Source: Rufibacter sediminis (GTDB taxonomy: Bacteria > Bacteroidota > Bacteroidia > Cytophagales > Hymenobacteraceae). From it: DNA of 64,000 bases. The notes below the pieces were generated by a model. That model ran no database searches. It was not told where the DNA came from and saw only the letters and a list, made by a program, of their open reading frames with translations. The stretch spans positions 333,086-397,085 of the forward strand of contig NZ_JACOAF010000041.1 of the NCBI RefSeq assembly GCF_014269285.1, written 5' to 3'. Of the stretch, positions 7,962 through 14,654 are shown one piece after another (position 1 is the first letter of the stretch; each line of letters opens with the position of its first letter). The position numbers and the translations under genes are program-made.

Positions 7962-7997
7962 TTTTTTAGGTGCTTTTTGAAAAAGCAGGCAGAAAAC
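7962..7997. repeat. 36-bp palindromic element, copy 7
   Basis: TTTTTTAGG arm, CTTTTTGAAAAAG core, ending CAGAAAAC, in the divergent gap between the RHS-like lipoprotein and the M14 peptidase. The rest of 7675-8085 shows no other recognised signal. Confidence 0.65.
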
Positions 7998-8085
7998 GTA
8001 TGGGAACCGTCTTATTCTTTCGGCATTTTTTTTAAACTTTGGAAATCGCTTAACTCCCTTGTTAAGCTTATACAAGCCTATCTTT

Positions 8086-10635
8086 ATGCTGAAAATTTTC
8101 TTGAAGCAGGTCGTTCTTTGGGTCCTGCTTTTGGGTGGAATGTCTGTAGGGCACGCCCAAACCACCACTGCCGCTTTGCAGACGCCGGAGCAGTTCCTGG
8201 GCTACCGGTTAGGGGAGCAGTTCACGTATCACGGTCGTCTGGTGGACTATGTCCGGTACCTGGCTGGCCAGAACCCCAACAAGATGCAACTGCAGACCTA
8301 CGGCCACACCTATGAGAAAAGGCCCTTGCTGCTGGCTACCATCTCCTCGCCGGCCAACATGCAGCGCTTGGAGGAAATCAGAACGAACAACCTCAAGAGC
8401 ACGGGTTTGATGAGCGGTCAGCCTACGGGTGGGAAGCAACCGGCCATTGTGTGGCTCAGCTACAACATCCACGGAAACGAATCTGTGTCTTCCGAGGCGG
8501 TGCTGCAGGTGTTGTATGACCTGTTAGACCCCAACAATGCCCAAACCCAGAAATGGCTGGAGAACACGGTGGTGATGATTGACCCCTGCGTAAACCCCGA
8601 TGGCCGCGAGCGCTACACGCAGTGGTACAACCGGGCCCGCAACCAGGTGCCCAACGCCTCGCCGTACGCCTGGGAGCATAATGAGCCCTGGCCGGGCGGA
8701 CGCCCCAACCACTATTACTTTGACCTGAACCGTGACTGGGCTTGGCAAACGCAGATAGAATCCAAGCAGCGTGCCGTGGTCTACAACCAATGGATGCCGC
8801 AGCTCCACGCCGATTTCCATGAGCAGGCCGTTGACAACCCGTATTACTTTGCACCTTCGGCGAAGCCCTACCACGATGCCATTACCCCTTGGCAGCGCGA
8901 GTTCCAGGGCATCATTGGCGATTACAACCGCAAGTACTTTGACAAAAACAACTGGCTGTACTTCACCCGCGAGAGCTTTGACCTGTTCTACCCCAGCTAC
9001 GGCGATACCTGGCCCACGTACCAGGGTGCCATTGCCATGACTTACGAGCAAGGCGGCTCGGGACGCGCCGGGGTGGTCATCCAGAAATCCGACGGTGATA
9101 GCCTGACCTTGAGCCAGCGCATTGCCCACCACCACGCCGCCAGTTTGGCTACCGTAGAAGCCATCTCAGACAAAACCGACCAGGTGGTGAAGGAATTCCG
9201 GAAGTTCTACACCGATGCCCAAGCCAAACCCTTCGGGCAGTACCGCAGCTACGTGTTCAAGGTGAAAGGCGAGGAAGGCCGCATCAAGGAACTCACCGAG
9301 TACCTGGACCGCCAGCAGATCCGCTACGGGTACGCCAAAGCCGGAGGCAGCAGCAAAGGTTTCAACTACCAATCGGGGAAAACGGAATCCGTGAAGTACG
9401 AAAGCGGCGATCTGGTCATCAGTGCCTATCAGCCTAAATCCACCTTGCTGAACGTGTTGCTGGAGCCATCGGCCCGGCTGGAAGACTCGGTGACCTATGA
9501 CATCACTGCCTGGTCTTTGCCGTACGCCTATGGCTTGCGCGGTGCCGCGTTTACGGGCCGGATTTCCATGAACGAAGCCAAACCAGCTGCTACCGTTACC
9601 AACGCTGCCGCTCCGGCCGCTTACGCCTACATCGCCCGCTGGAATGGCGTGCAAGACCTAAAGTTCTTGGCATCCCTGCTTAAGTCCAAGGTGCGCGTGC
9701 GCTATTCTGAGGTTCCTTTTGAGCAAAACAAGGAAAAGTACGCGCCCGGTACCCTCATCATCACCCGCACCGGCAATGAGAGCTTAGGCGCGAAATTTGA
9801 CCAGATTGTGACCCGCGCCGCCGATTCTTTGGGCATCCAACTGGCATCCACCACCACCGGTTTTGTGACGTCTGGCTCAGATTTCGGGTCGCGCAGCGTG
9901 CGGTACGTGAAAGCGCCGCGCGTGGCCTTACTGACCGGCGAGGGAGTTTCTCCGTACGGTTTCGGGGAGATCTGGCACTACTTTGAGCAGCAGATTGGCT
10001 ACCCGGTTACCGTGCTGGGCGGCGACTATTTCGGCAATGTGCCGTTGAACGAGTTTGATGTGCTCATCCTGCCCACCGGCTCGTACGGCCGTATTCTGGA
10101 CGAGAAAAACCTGACCAAAGTGAAAGACTGGGTCCGCGCCGGGGGTAAACTGATTGCCCTGGAAAGCGCAGTTACCTTCCTAGCTGACAAGCCGGACTTT
10201 GCCGTGAAAAAGAAGACTGCAGATACTACCACCTCCAAGAAAGCGCCTTCGGCCGATGATCTGAAGAAGTACGCCAACCGCGAGCGCGAATCCATCTCTG
10301 AGGAGGTGCAGGGCAGCGTCTTCCGGATCAACCTGGACAACACGCATCCGCTGGCCTTCGGCTACGGCACTACGTATCCGGCCCTGATCAGAACCAATAC
10401 GCTGCCCCAATTCATGAAAGACGCCTGGAATGTGGGCGTGGTGAAAGGCGAGGCCCCGGCCACTGGTTTTGTGGGTTCCAAAGCGAAAGCCGATCTGCAA
10501 AACGGCATGGTGCTGGGCGTGCAGGACCTGGGCCGCGGCCAAGTGGTGTACCTGGTAGACAATCCGCTGTTCAGAGCGTTCTGGCAAGGCGGGAAGCTGC
10601 TGTTCGGGAACGCCGTCTTTTTAGTGGGGCAATAA
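8086..10635 (+). CDS. M14-family zinc carboxypeptidase, secreted
   Basis: An 849-residue exported peptidase. The ATG at 8086 begins a signal peptide (MLKIFLKQVVLWVLLLGGMS, then VGHAQ); a Met nine codons upstream is less likely. The M14 domain (about 35-390) shows the zinc ligand pair H129-x-x-E132 in SYNIHGNE, the substrate-binding NPDGRER, FDLNRDW, a third His in HADFHEQ and the catalytic-type Glu in MTYEQGG. The C-terminal half (about 600-845) resembles a class I glutamine-amidotransferase-like domain without obvious catalysis (EGVSPYGFGEIWHYFE), as in many Bacteroidota M14 proteins. Likely periplasmic or outer-membrane-associated peptide degradation. Monocistronic, ending at a strong terminator. 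Confidence 0.9.
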   Translation: MLKIFLKQVVLWVLLLGGMSVGHAQTTTAALQTPEQFLGYRLGEQFTYHGRLVDYVRYLAGQNPNKMQLQTYGHTYEKRPLLLATISSPANMQRLEEIRTNNLKSTGLMSGQPTGGKQPAIVWLSYNIHGNESVSSEAVLQVLYDLLDPNNAQTQKWLENTVVMIDPCVNPDGRERYTQWYNRARNQVPNASPYAWEHNEPWPGGRPNHYYFDLNRDWAWQTQIESKQRAVVYNQWMPQLHADFHEQAVDNPYYFAPSAKPYHDAITPWQREFQGIIGDYNRKYFDKNNWLYFTRESFDLFYPSYGDTWPTYQGAIAMTYEQGGSGRAGVVIQKSDGDSLTLSQRIAHHHAASLATVEAISDKTDQVVKEFRKFYTDAQAKPFGQYRSYVFKVKGEEGRIKELTEYLDRQQIRYGYAKAGGSSKGFNYQSGKTESVKYESGDLVISAYQPKSTLLNVLLEPSARLEDSVTYDITAWSLPYAYGLRGAAFTGRISMNEAKPAATVTNAAAPAAYAYIARWNGVQDLKFLASLLKSKVRVRYSEVPFEQNKEKYAPGTLIITRTGNESLGAKFDQIVTRAADSLGIQLASTTTGFVTSGSDFGSRSVRYVKAPRVALLTGEGVSPYGFGEIWHYFEQQIGYPVTVLGGDYFGNVPLNEFDVLILPTGSYGRILDEKNLTKVKDWVRAGGKLIALESAVTFLADKPDFAVKKKTADTTTSKKAPSADDLKKYANRERESISEEVQGSVFRINLDNTHPLAFGYGTTYPALIRTNTLPQFMKDAWNVGVVKGEAPATGFVGSKAKADLQNGMVLGVQDLGRGQVVYLVDNPLFRAFWQGGKLLFGNAVFLVGQ

Positions 10636-10654
10636 ACGAGCACAACTTCAATAG

Positions 10655-10693
10655 AAAACAGGAACGCCCGCTGCATGCGGGCGTTCCTGTTTT
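10655..10693. terminator. Bidirectional intrinsic terminator
   Basis: A 17-bp perfect stem (AAAACAGGAACGCCCGC and complement, 5-nt loop TGCAT). The final GTTTT is also the first five bases of the adjacent palindromic element. Confidence 0.88.
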
Positions 10694-10724
10694 AGGCAGT
10701 TTTTCAGGAAAATAGCCACAAAAC
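10689..10724. repeat. 36-bp palindromic element, copy 8
   Basis: Starts inside the terminator tail: GTTTTAGGC arm, GTTTTTCAGGAAAAT core, right end AGCCACAAAAC. Confidence 0.7.
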
Positions 10725-10794
10725 GCGTCGCTTCGTATGTGAGTGCAAAGTGATCGTGAATCTGAATAGAAGTATTACTTAACCGGATATCCTC

Positions 10795-12237
10795 ATGCGT
10801 TCTGTCCTGATTGTTTCAGCGCTACTGGTGGGCCTCAGCGGCTGTGTGAAATCAAATTCCTCTAACACTACTTCGGCAAGTCTGGCGCAGGTGAGCGAGC
10901 AGGCCTTGTCAGCGGCGGAGGTCACCAACGCCCGGGCGAACTACACCAACTATTGCGGCGGCTGCCACGGCCGTGAGCTGGAGACGTTTGTGAACCGCAA
11001 ATGGCAGCACGGCGATTCGCCCGAAGCCTTGTTCAAGGGCATCAAACACGGCTACCCAGAGCAGGGAATGCCCGCCTACGCTACCACATTCTCAGACCCG
11101 GAGATCACCCAACTGGTCAGTTTCATCCGGCAGGGCATTGTAGCGCAGAAAGAGAAACCAAGCACCAAATCCAACGCCACGGTACATCGCTCAGAGAAGC
11201 TGAACTTTGAACTGGAGAAGGTCGTGACCGGACTGGATGTGCCCTGGGCGATGGCGTTCCTGCCCAACGGCGACATGCTCATCACTGAGCGCGAAGGCAC
11301 GCTCTACCGCTTCACCCAGAACAAGGAACTGCAGAAAATTACCGGCGTACCCGAGGTGCTGGCGCAAGGCCAGGGCGGCCTGATGGACGTGAAACTGCAC
11401 CCTGATTTCTCTAAGAACAATGTACTCTTCCTCTCTTATTCGGCTTTCAAGAAAGAGGGCGGGCAGACACTTTCCACCACCGCCATCATGCGCTCGCGCC
11501 TGGAGGGCAACACGCTCACAGACCAGAAGCAGATCTTTGAGGCGCAGCCCTACGCCAGAACCCGCCACCACTACGGCAGCCGTATAGAGTTCGGCCGAGA
11601 CGGGTACCTGTACTTCTCCATGGGCGACCGGGGCGGCACCCGCGAGAATCCGCAGAACCTGACCGTGCACGCCGGTAAAACCCACCGCATCAAAGAAGAT
11701 GGGACTATTCCGGCAGATAATCCGTTCGTGAACCGCGCGGGCGCGATGCCCTCCATCTTCACCTTCGGGAACAGAAATCCGCAGGGAATGGCCCTGAACC
11801 CCGAAACTGGTCAATTGTGGCTCCATGAGCACGGGCCCAAAGGCGGCGATGAAGTCAACATCATGCAGAAAGGCGCGAACTACGGCTGGGCCGATGTCAC
11901 CTACGGCATTGACTACAACGGCTCCAAGATCTCGGACCTGAAGCAGAAAGCCGGCATCACGGACCCTATTAAAATCTGGGTGCCGTCCATCGCGCCCTCG
12001 GGGATGGCTTTTGTGACCGGCGATAAGTTCAAGAACTGGAAAGGGGATCTGTTGGTGGGTTCGCTCAGCTTTAAATTCCTGAGCCGCTTAGAGGTAGACG
12101 GAAACAAGATTGTGAAAGAAGAGCGCCTCTTGCAGGACATTGGTCGGGTGCGGGACGTGCGTGTGAGCCCAGATGGTTACGTGTACGTGGCCGTAGAGAA
12201 CCCGGGCGTGATTTACCGGCTGGTACCCGTCAATTGA
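10795..12237 (+). CDS. Cytochrome c / soluble aldose sugar dehydrogenase fusion lipoprotein
   Basis: A 480-residue protein with lipobox LSGC (Cys 17). Residues about 45-117 are a class I cytochrome c domain (C54-GGC-H58, with GMPAYA supplying the likely axial Met). Residues about 130-478 form a six-bladed propeller of the PQQ-dependent soluble glucose/aldose dehydrogenase family: LDVPWAMAFLPNGDMLITER, RHHYGSRIEFGRDGYLY, FGNRNPQGMALNP and EHGPKGGDEVN. The fusion suggests electrons from sugar or alcohol oxidation pass directly to the attached heme, then to the respiratory chain. The PQQ cofactor is inferred from the family; no PQQ synthesis genes are in the window. Confidence 0.88.
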   Translation: MRSVLIVSALLVGLSGCVKSNSSNTTSASLAQVSEQALSAAEVTNARANYTNYCGGCHGRELETFVNRKWQHGDSPEALFKGIKHGYPEQGMPAYATTFSDPEITQLVSFIRQGIVAQKEKPSTKSNATVHRSEKLNFELEKVVTGLDVPWAMAFLPNGDMLITEREGTLYRFTQNKELQKITGVPEVLAQGQGGLMDVKLHPDFSKNNVLFLSYSAFKKEGGQTLSTTAIMRSRLEGNTLTDQKQIFEAQPYARTRHHYGSRIEFGRDGYLYFSMGDRGGTRENPQNLTVHAGKTHRIKEDGTIPADNPFVNRAGAMPSIFTFGNRNPQGMALNPETGQLWLHEHGPKGGDEVNIMQKGANYGWADVTYGIDYNGSKISDLKQKAGITDPIKIWVPSIAPSGMAFVTGDKFKNWKGDLLVGSLSFKFLSRLEVDGNKIVKEERLLQDIGRVRDVRVSPDGYVYVAVENPGVIYRLVPVN

Positions 12238-12275
12238 GAGTAACTCGCTGCAAACCCGCTAAACAGCCGTTATCC

Positions 12276-12311
12276 GTTTCTGGGCCGTTTTACAGAAAAG
12301 CGGCCCAAAAC
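12276..12311. repeat. 36-bp palindromic element, copy 9
   Basis: GTTTCTGGGCCG arm, TTTTACAGAAAA core and CGGCCCAAAAC arm, between the convergent sugar dehydrogenase and Rieske genes. Confidence 0.8.
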
Positions 12312-12343
12312 GCATCTACCCCAGAGATCGGAATGAATACCTT

Positions 12344-12670
12344 TTACTCTGGTAACTGCACGTACACGCCATCTTCCCGCACCTCCAGCGCATACCGCAC
12401 CAGCGGACGGGTGCGGCCCTTGCACTCCTCCCCGGAAATCAGGTGGAAACGGTAACTGTGCCAGGGGCAGATGATCTCGTTCAGGTAATTGGTGGTTCCG
12501 CGGCTGAGGGCATCGCCTAAGTGCGGGCACAGGTTTTCTACCGCAAAAAGGCCCGAGGGCGTATGCGCGATGCAGATTTCCTGCCCGGCCGCCACTACGG
12601 CTTTGGAGCGGGTGACCGGAATCTGGCTTTTGGCCTGCGCTTCGCTTTCAAAAAGTTTAATCCATGGCAT
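12344..12670 (-). CDS. Rieske 2Fe-2S protein
   Basis: A 108-residue Rieske-type ferredoxin with both cluster-ligand pairs, C48-P-H50 in ENLCPHLGD and C68-P-W-H71 in IICPWHSYRF, and no leader, so cytoplasmic. The length and lack of an extra domain match NirD-like or biphenyl-dioxygenase-type ferredoxins. No reductase or oxygenase partner lies nearby, so its electron partner is unknown. It starts with ATG at 12670 and stands alone on the minus strand, converging with the sugar dehydrogenase gene. Confidence 0.88.
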   Translation of the reverse strand: MPWIKLFESEAQAKSQIPVTRSKAVVAAGQEICIAHTPSGLFAVENLCPHLGDALSRGTTNYLNEIICPWHSYRFHLISGEECKGRTRPLVRYALEVREDGVYVQLPE

Positions 12671-12699
12671 AGGAGTGGGTACGAAGAAAGCGCGAACCT

Positions 12700-12735
12700 G
12701 TTTTAGGCCTGGTTTTCGGAAAACAAGAGGAAAAC
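12700..12735. repeat. 36-bp palindromic element, copy 10
   Basis: GTTTTAGGCCTG exactly as the consensus left half; core GTTTTCGGAAAAC; right end AGAGGAAAAC diverged. Just upstream of the Rieske gene. Confidence 0.8.
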
Positions 12736-12767
12736 GGAAGCGGAGGAGATTAGAATGGGCCGGAAAT

Positions 12768-12896
12768 GAAAAAGCCCGGAAAAACCGGGCCCCTTACACC
12801 AAACTAACAAACAAAACTTTAAACCTAATTGAAGACCAACCGATCCCTTGAAAAGCAGCCAGCTGAGAGGGATTCAGGGGCTGTGATCTCGGTTAG
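12768..12896 (-). ncRNA. Predicted small RNA, copy A
   Basis: A minus-strand unit of about 129 nt. A box reading GCATCTTTG (12902-12910) resembles the Bacteroidota -7 promoter element just upstream of the predicted 5' end, and the unit ends in a perfect intrinsic terminator (GCCCGG, AAAAA loop on the plus strand, CCGGGC at 12774-12790, then a T-run). The 3' part (12764-12817) is identical over 54 bp to copy B, and the promoter plus first transcribed bases (TGCATCTTTGTATCAC) also match. No open frame is conserved. It is a duplicated RNA gene of unknown class; 6S-like or Bacteroidales-type RNAs are possibilities I cannot test. Confidence 0.6.
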
Positions 12897-13264
12897 TGAT
12901 ACAAAGATGCAGTCCTTTAGCCCCCACCACAACCCAAATGAGAGGAAACAGCCTTTTTCCTGTCTGAACCCCGATAAAGCCGGAGTGAAGTGGAATATGG
13001 GGGTGTGAACCCGCCTAAACCCGTACTGAACTGGAAAGCCAAAAATCCGGTTGTCCAGCTTATTTGTTGAAAAAAATGGCGGATGTTGCTCCTAAAATGT
13101 ATTCTCGCTTTTAGCTGAAAGGCATTTTTACGCGATGTTGGCTGAAAAATAGAGAAGTTTTCTGGCAGACTATCATTTTCAATTCCGCGCTTTTTAAGCT
13201 ACCAGACAGGATATCACGCGGTTGAATCTGCACCAGCGTTGGAGCCAGAAAGTATGCAGAACGG

Positions 13265-13300
13265 GTTTACAGGGTGCTTTTCTGAAACCAGCCTGAAAAC
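13265..13300. repeat. 36-bp palindromic element, copy 11
   Basis: GTTTACAGGGTG arm, CTTTTCTGAAACC core, AGCCTGAAAAC arm; located between the two small-RNA copies. Confidence 0.7.
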
Positions 13301-13336
13301 AGAACCGCCAGCTGAAACACGGGGTGTACCTAAAAT

Positions 13337-13484
13337 GAAAAAGCCCGGAAAAACCGGGCCCCTTACACCAAACTAACAAACAAAACCTAAATTCAAATGA
13401 AAGGCCGGCCGGAGCCAGCGAAGTACCAACCTCCTCTGGAAAGCTTTGGAATCTGAGACAGATCAGGGTTTCCGGGCTGATTGG
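13337..13484 (-). ncRNA. Predicted small RNA, copy B
   Basis: Second copy of the minus-strand RNA unit, about 148 nt. It has the same GCATCTTTGTATCAC promoter/start block (-7 box 13490-13497), a diverged middle, then the identical 54-bp 3' segment (13333-13386) ending in the GCCCGG/CCGGGC terminator (13343-13359). Conservation at both ends with a variable middle is what two RNA paralogues would show. The middle contains GTTGGTACTTC, where copy A has GTTGGTCTTC. Confidence 0.6.
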
Positions 13485-13635
13485 TGATACAAAGATGCAT
13501 CGGGTTTTAGCGGACCGCAACGGAAACTAGAAGAAGCGGGCCTTTTCCTGGGTGAAGCCCGAAAAAGAGGGAGTGAACCTGCCAAGCGTGACCAGAACCG
13601 CAGGTGGCGCATACAGATAGTTACATTTACGCGCA

Positions 13636-13664
13636 TAAAAAAAGCCACTCCGGGCAGAATGGCT
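13636..13664 (-). terminator. Intrinsic terminator of the cupin transcript
   Basis: On the minus strand AGCCATTC pairs with GAGTGGCT (8 bp, one wobble, loop TGCCCG), followed by seven T. It lies about 125 bp downstream of the cupin gene. Confidence 0.65.
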
Positions 13665-13690
13665 AAAACCTATTTCCTTTAAAAAAAGTG

Positions 13691-13745
13691 CTTAAAAGTA
13701 GTCTATTACCAGAGCGCAAGCGGATAGAACAAGACTACTTTTAAG
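13691..13745 (-). other. 14-bp inverted repeat in the cupin 3' region
   Basis: CTTAAAAGTAGTCT (13691-13704) is perfectly complementary to AGACTACTTTTAAG (13732-13745) across a 27-nt loop. It lies between the cupin stop and its terminator, so it would form a hairpin in the 3' untranslated region. No T-run follows. It may be a stability element, a protein-binding site or a remnant of a mobile end. Confidence 0.6.
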
Positions 13746-13788
13746 CTGAAATAGAGTGTGAATGTATGTTTTTTACGGGGCTAAAACC

Positions 13789-14214
13789 TTAAGGTTTAAG
13801 AGAGTAGAAAGAAATTGTAGATTTTTTTTCTAAAACCTCTCTAGGCTGCTCCAGGAGCAATATTTTAATTGTTTTTTCTCCCGTGTTCCAGTTCTTGAAT
13901 TGGGTAAGGTCAGTCCACAGGCGGTCGCCGGCTTTAACATTTACAATTTTCTCCTCCCCGTCTGGGGTCACCATCCGGAGGGTTCCGTCAGAACCGGCGT
14001 AGGCTTCCTGCTCCGGCGACGCGTGGAAATCAAGGTGTTCACCCGGTTTCAAATCCAGTGACATGATGCGGAGGTGATCGGTTTTCAAGACATGCTTGAA
14101 GACTTTGGTGGTGCGGCTGGTTGGTCCGGCAGCGGGAGTAGTTCCGGCGAAGGCGGGAACCAGGCTGAACAGGAAACAAACGGATAAAATGGCGGAGGTA
14201 ACTTTGGTTTTCAT
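13789..14214 (-). CDS. Secreted cupin-domain protein
   Basis: A 141-residue protein with a signal peptide (about 1-23, ending PAFAG). A small cupin-like barrel follows: FKHVLKTDHLRIMSLDLKPG then EHLDFHASPEQEAYAGSDG, where LKPGEHLDFHASPEQ resembles cupin motif 1 (PGxxxxxHxH) with only one clearly placed His, and LTQFKNWNTGEKTIKILLLE resembles motif 2. Metal binding and activity are therefore uncertain. It is monocistronic with a long 3' region containing a 14-bp inverted repeat and a terminator. Confidence 0.75.
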   Translation of the reverse strand: MKTKVTSAILSVCFLFSLVPAFAGTTPAAGPTSRTTKVFKHVLKTDHLRIMSLDLKPGEHLDFHASPEQEAYAGSDGTLRMVTPDGEEKIVNVKAGDRLWTDLTQFKNWNTGEKTIKILLLEQPREVLEKKSTISFYSLKP

Positions 14215-14412
14215 GATGTTTATAGGTTAAATTTTTTAAACTTATGTAGAAGGGTTTGCCTTTTCTGAAGTAGCCCTTTTGATTATATAGATGCAAAGTT
14301 GAGTAAAACGTTGCTTGCTTGTATGTTAAAGGTTTGTTAAAAGCCTTAAAATCAGGATGAAGCCGAAGAAAGAGAAGATGAGGCTGATATTTTCGAGGAT
14401 GAAGATACCGTT

Positions 14413-14448
14413 GTTTTTTTAGTCTTTTTCCAGAAACAAGCCCAAAAC
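14413..14448. repeat. 36-bp palindromic element, copy 12
   Basis: GTTTTTTTAGTC arm, TTTTTCCAGAAAC core, AAGCCCAAAAC arm. It lies in the 440-bp gap 14215-14654, which otherwise holds copy 13 and no gene. Confidence 0.65.
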
Positions 14449-14576
14449 CGATTCTGCCTGTCCAAATCTGTTTTGAACGTGCCAGCAAAGCCGCTTTGAT
14501 GCGTGGGATTTCTCAGCTAGGGAAACTGCTGCAAGACGATCTGTCTCGCCAGCAAGAGCGTGTCTGCGGACGAGCA

Positions 14577-14626
14577 AATAAAAAATCCGCTTTGGGGCTG
14601 ATTTCTGGAAACTAGCTCCAAAGCGG
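14577..14626 (-). terminator. Terminator of priA built on a palindromic element
   Basis: On the minus strand TTCCGCTTTGGAGCTAG pairs with the complementary stretch ending CCCAAAGCGGA, followed by TTTTTTA. The stem is the 36-bp element at 14589-14624 itself, extended by a few bases, so the repeat appears to act as the terminator. Confidence 0.7.
14589..14624. repeat. 36-bp palindromic element, copy 13 (terminator stem)
   Basis: GCTTTGGGGCTG arm, ATTTCTGGAAACT core, AGCTCCAAAGC arm. The arms have changed together (GCTTTGG/CCAAAGC), keeping pairing while diverging from GTTTT/AAAAC. Confidence 0.75.
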
Positions 14627-14654
14627 AAGCAATGGTAAAAACAGCGAGGAGGAA

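Noticed and set aside
13194-13520. 108-codon minus-strand frame over small RNA copy B
   Set aside because: It crosses the promoter block and palindromic element and is not matched in copy A, so it is not a conserved gene.
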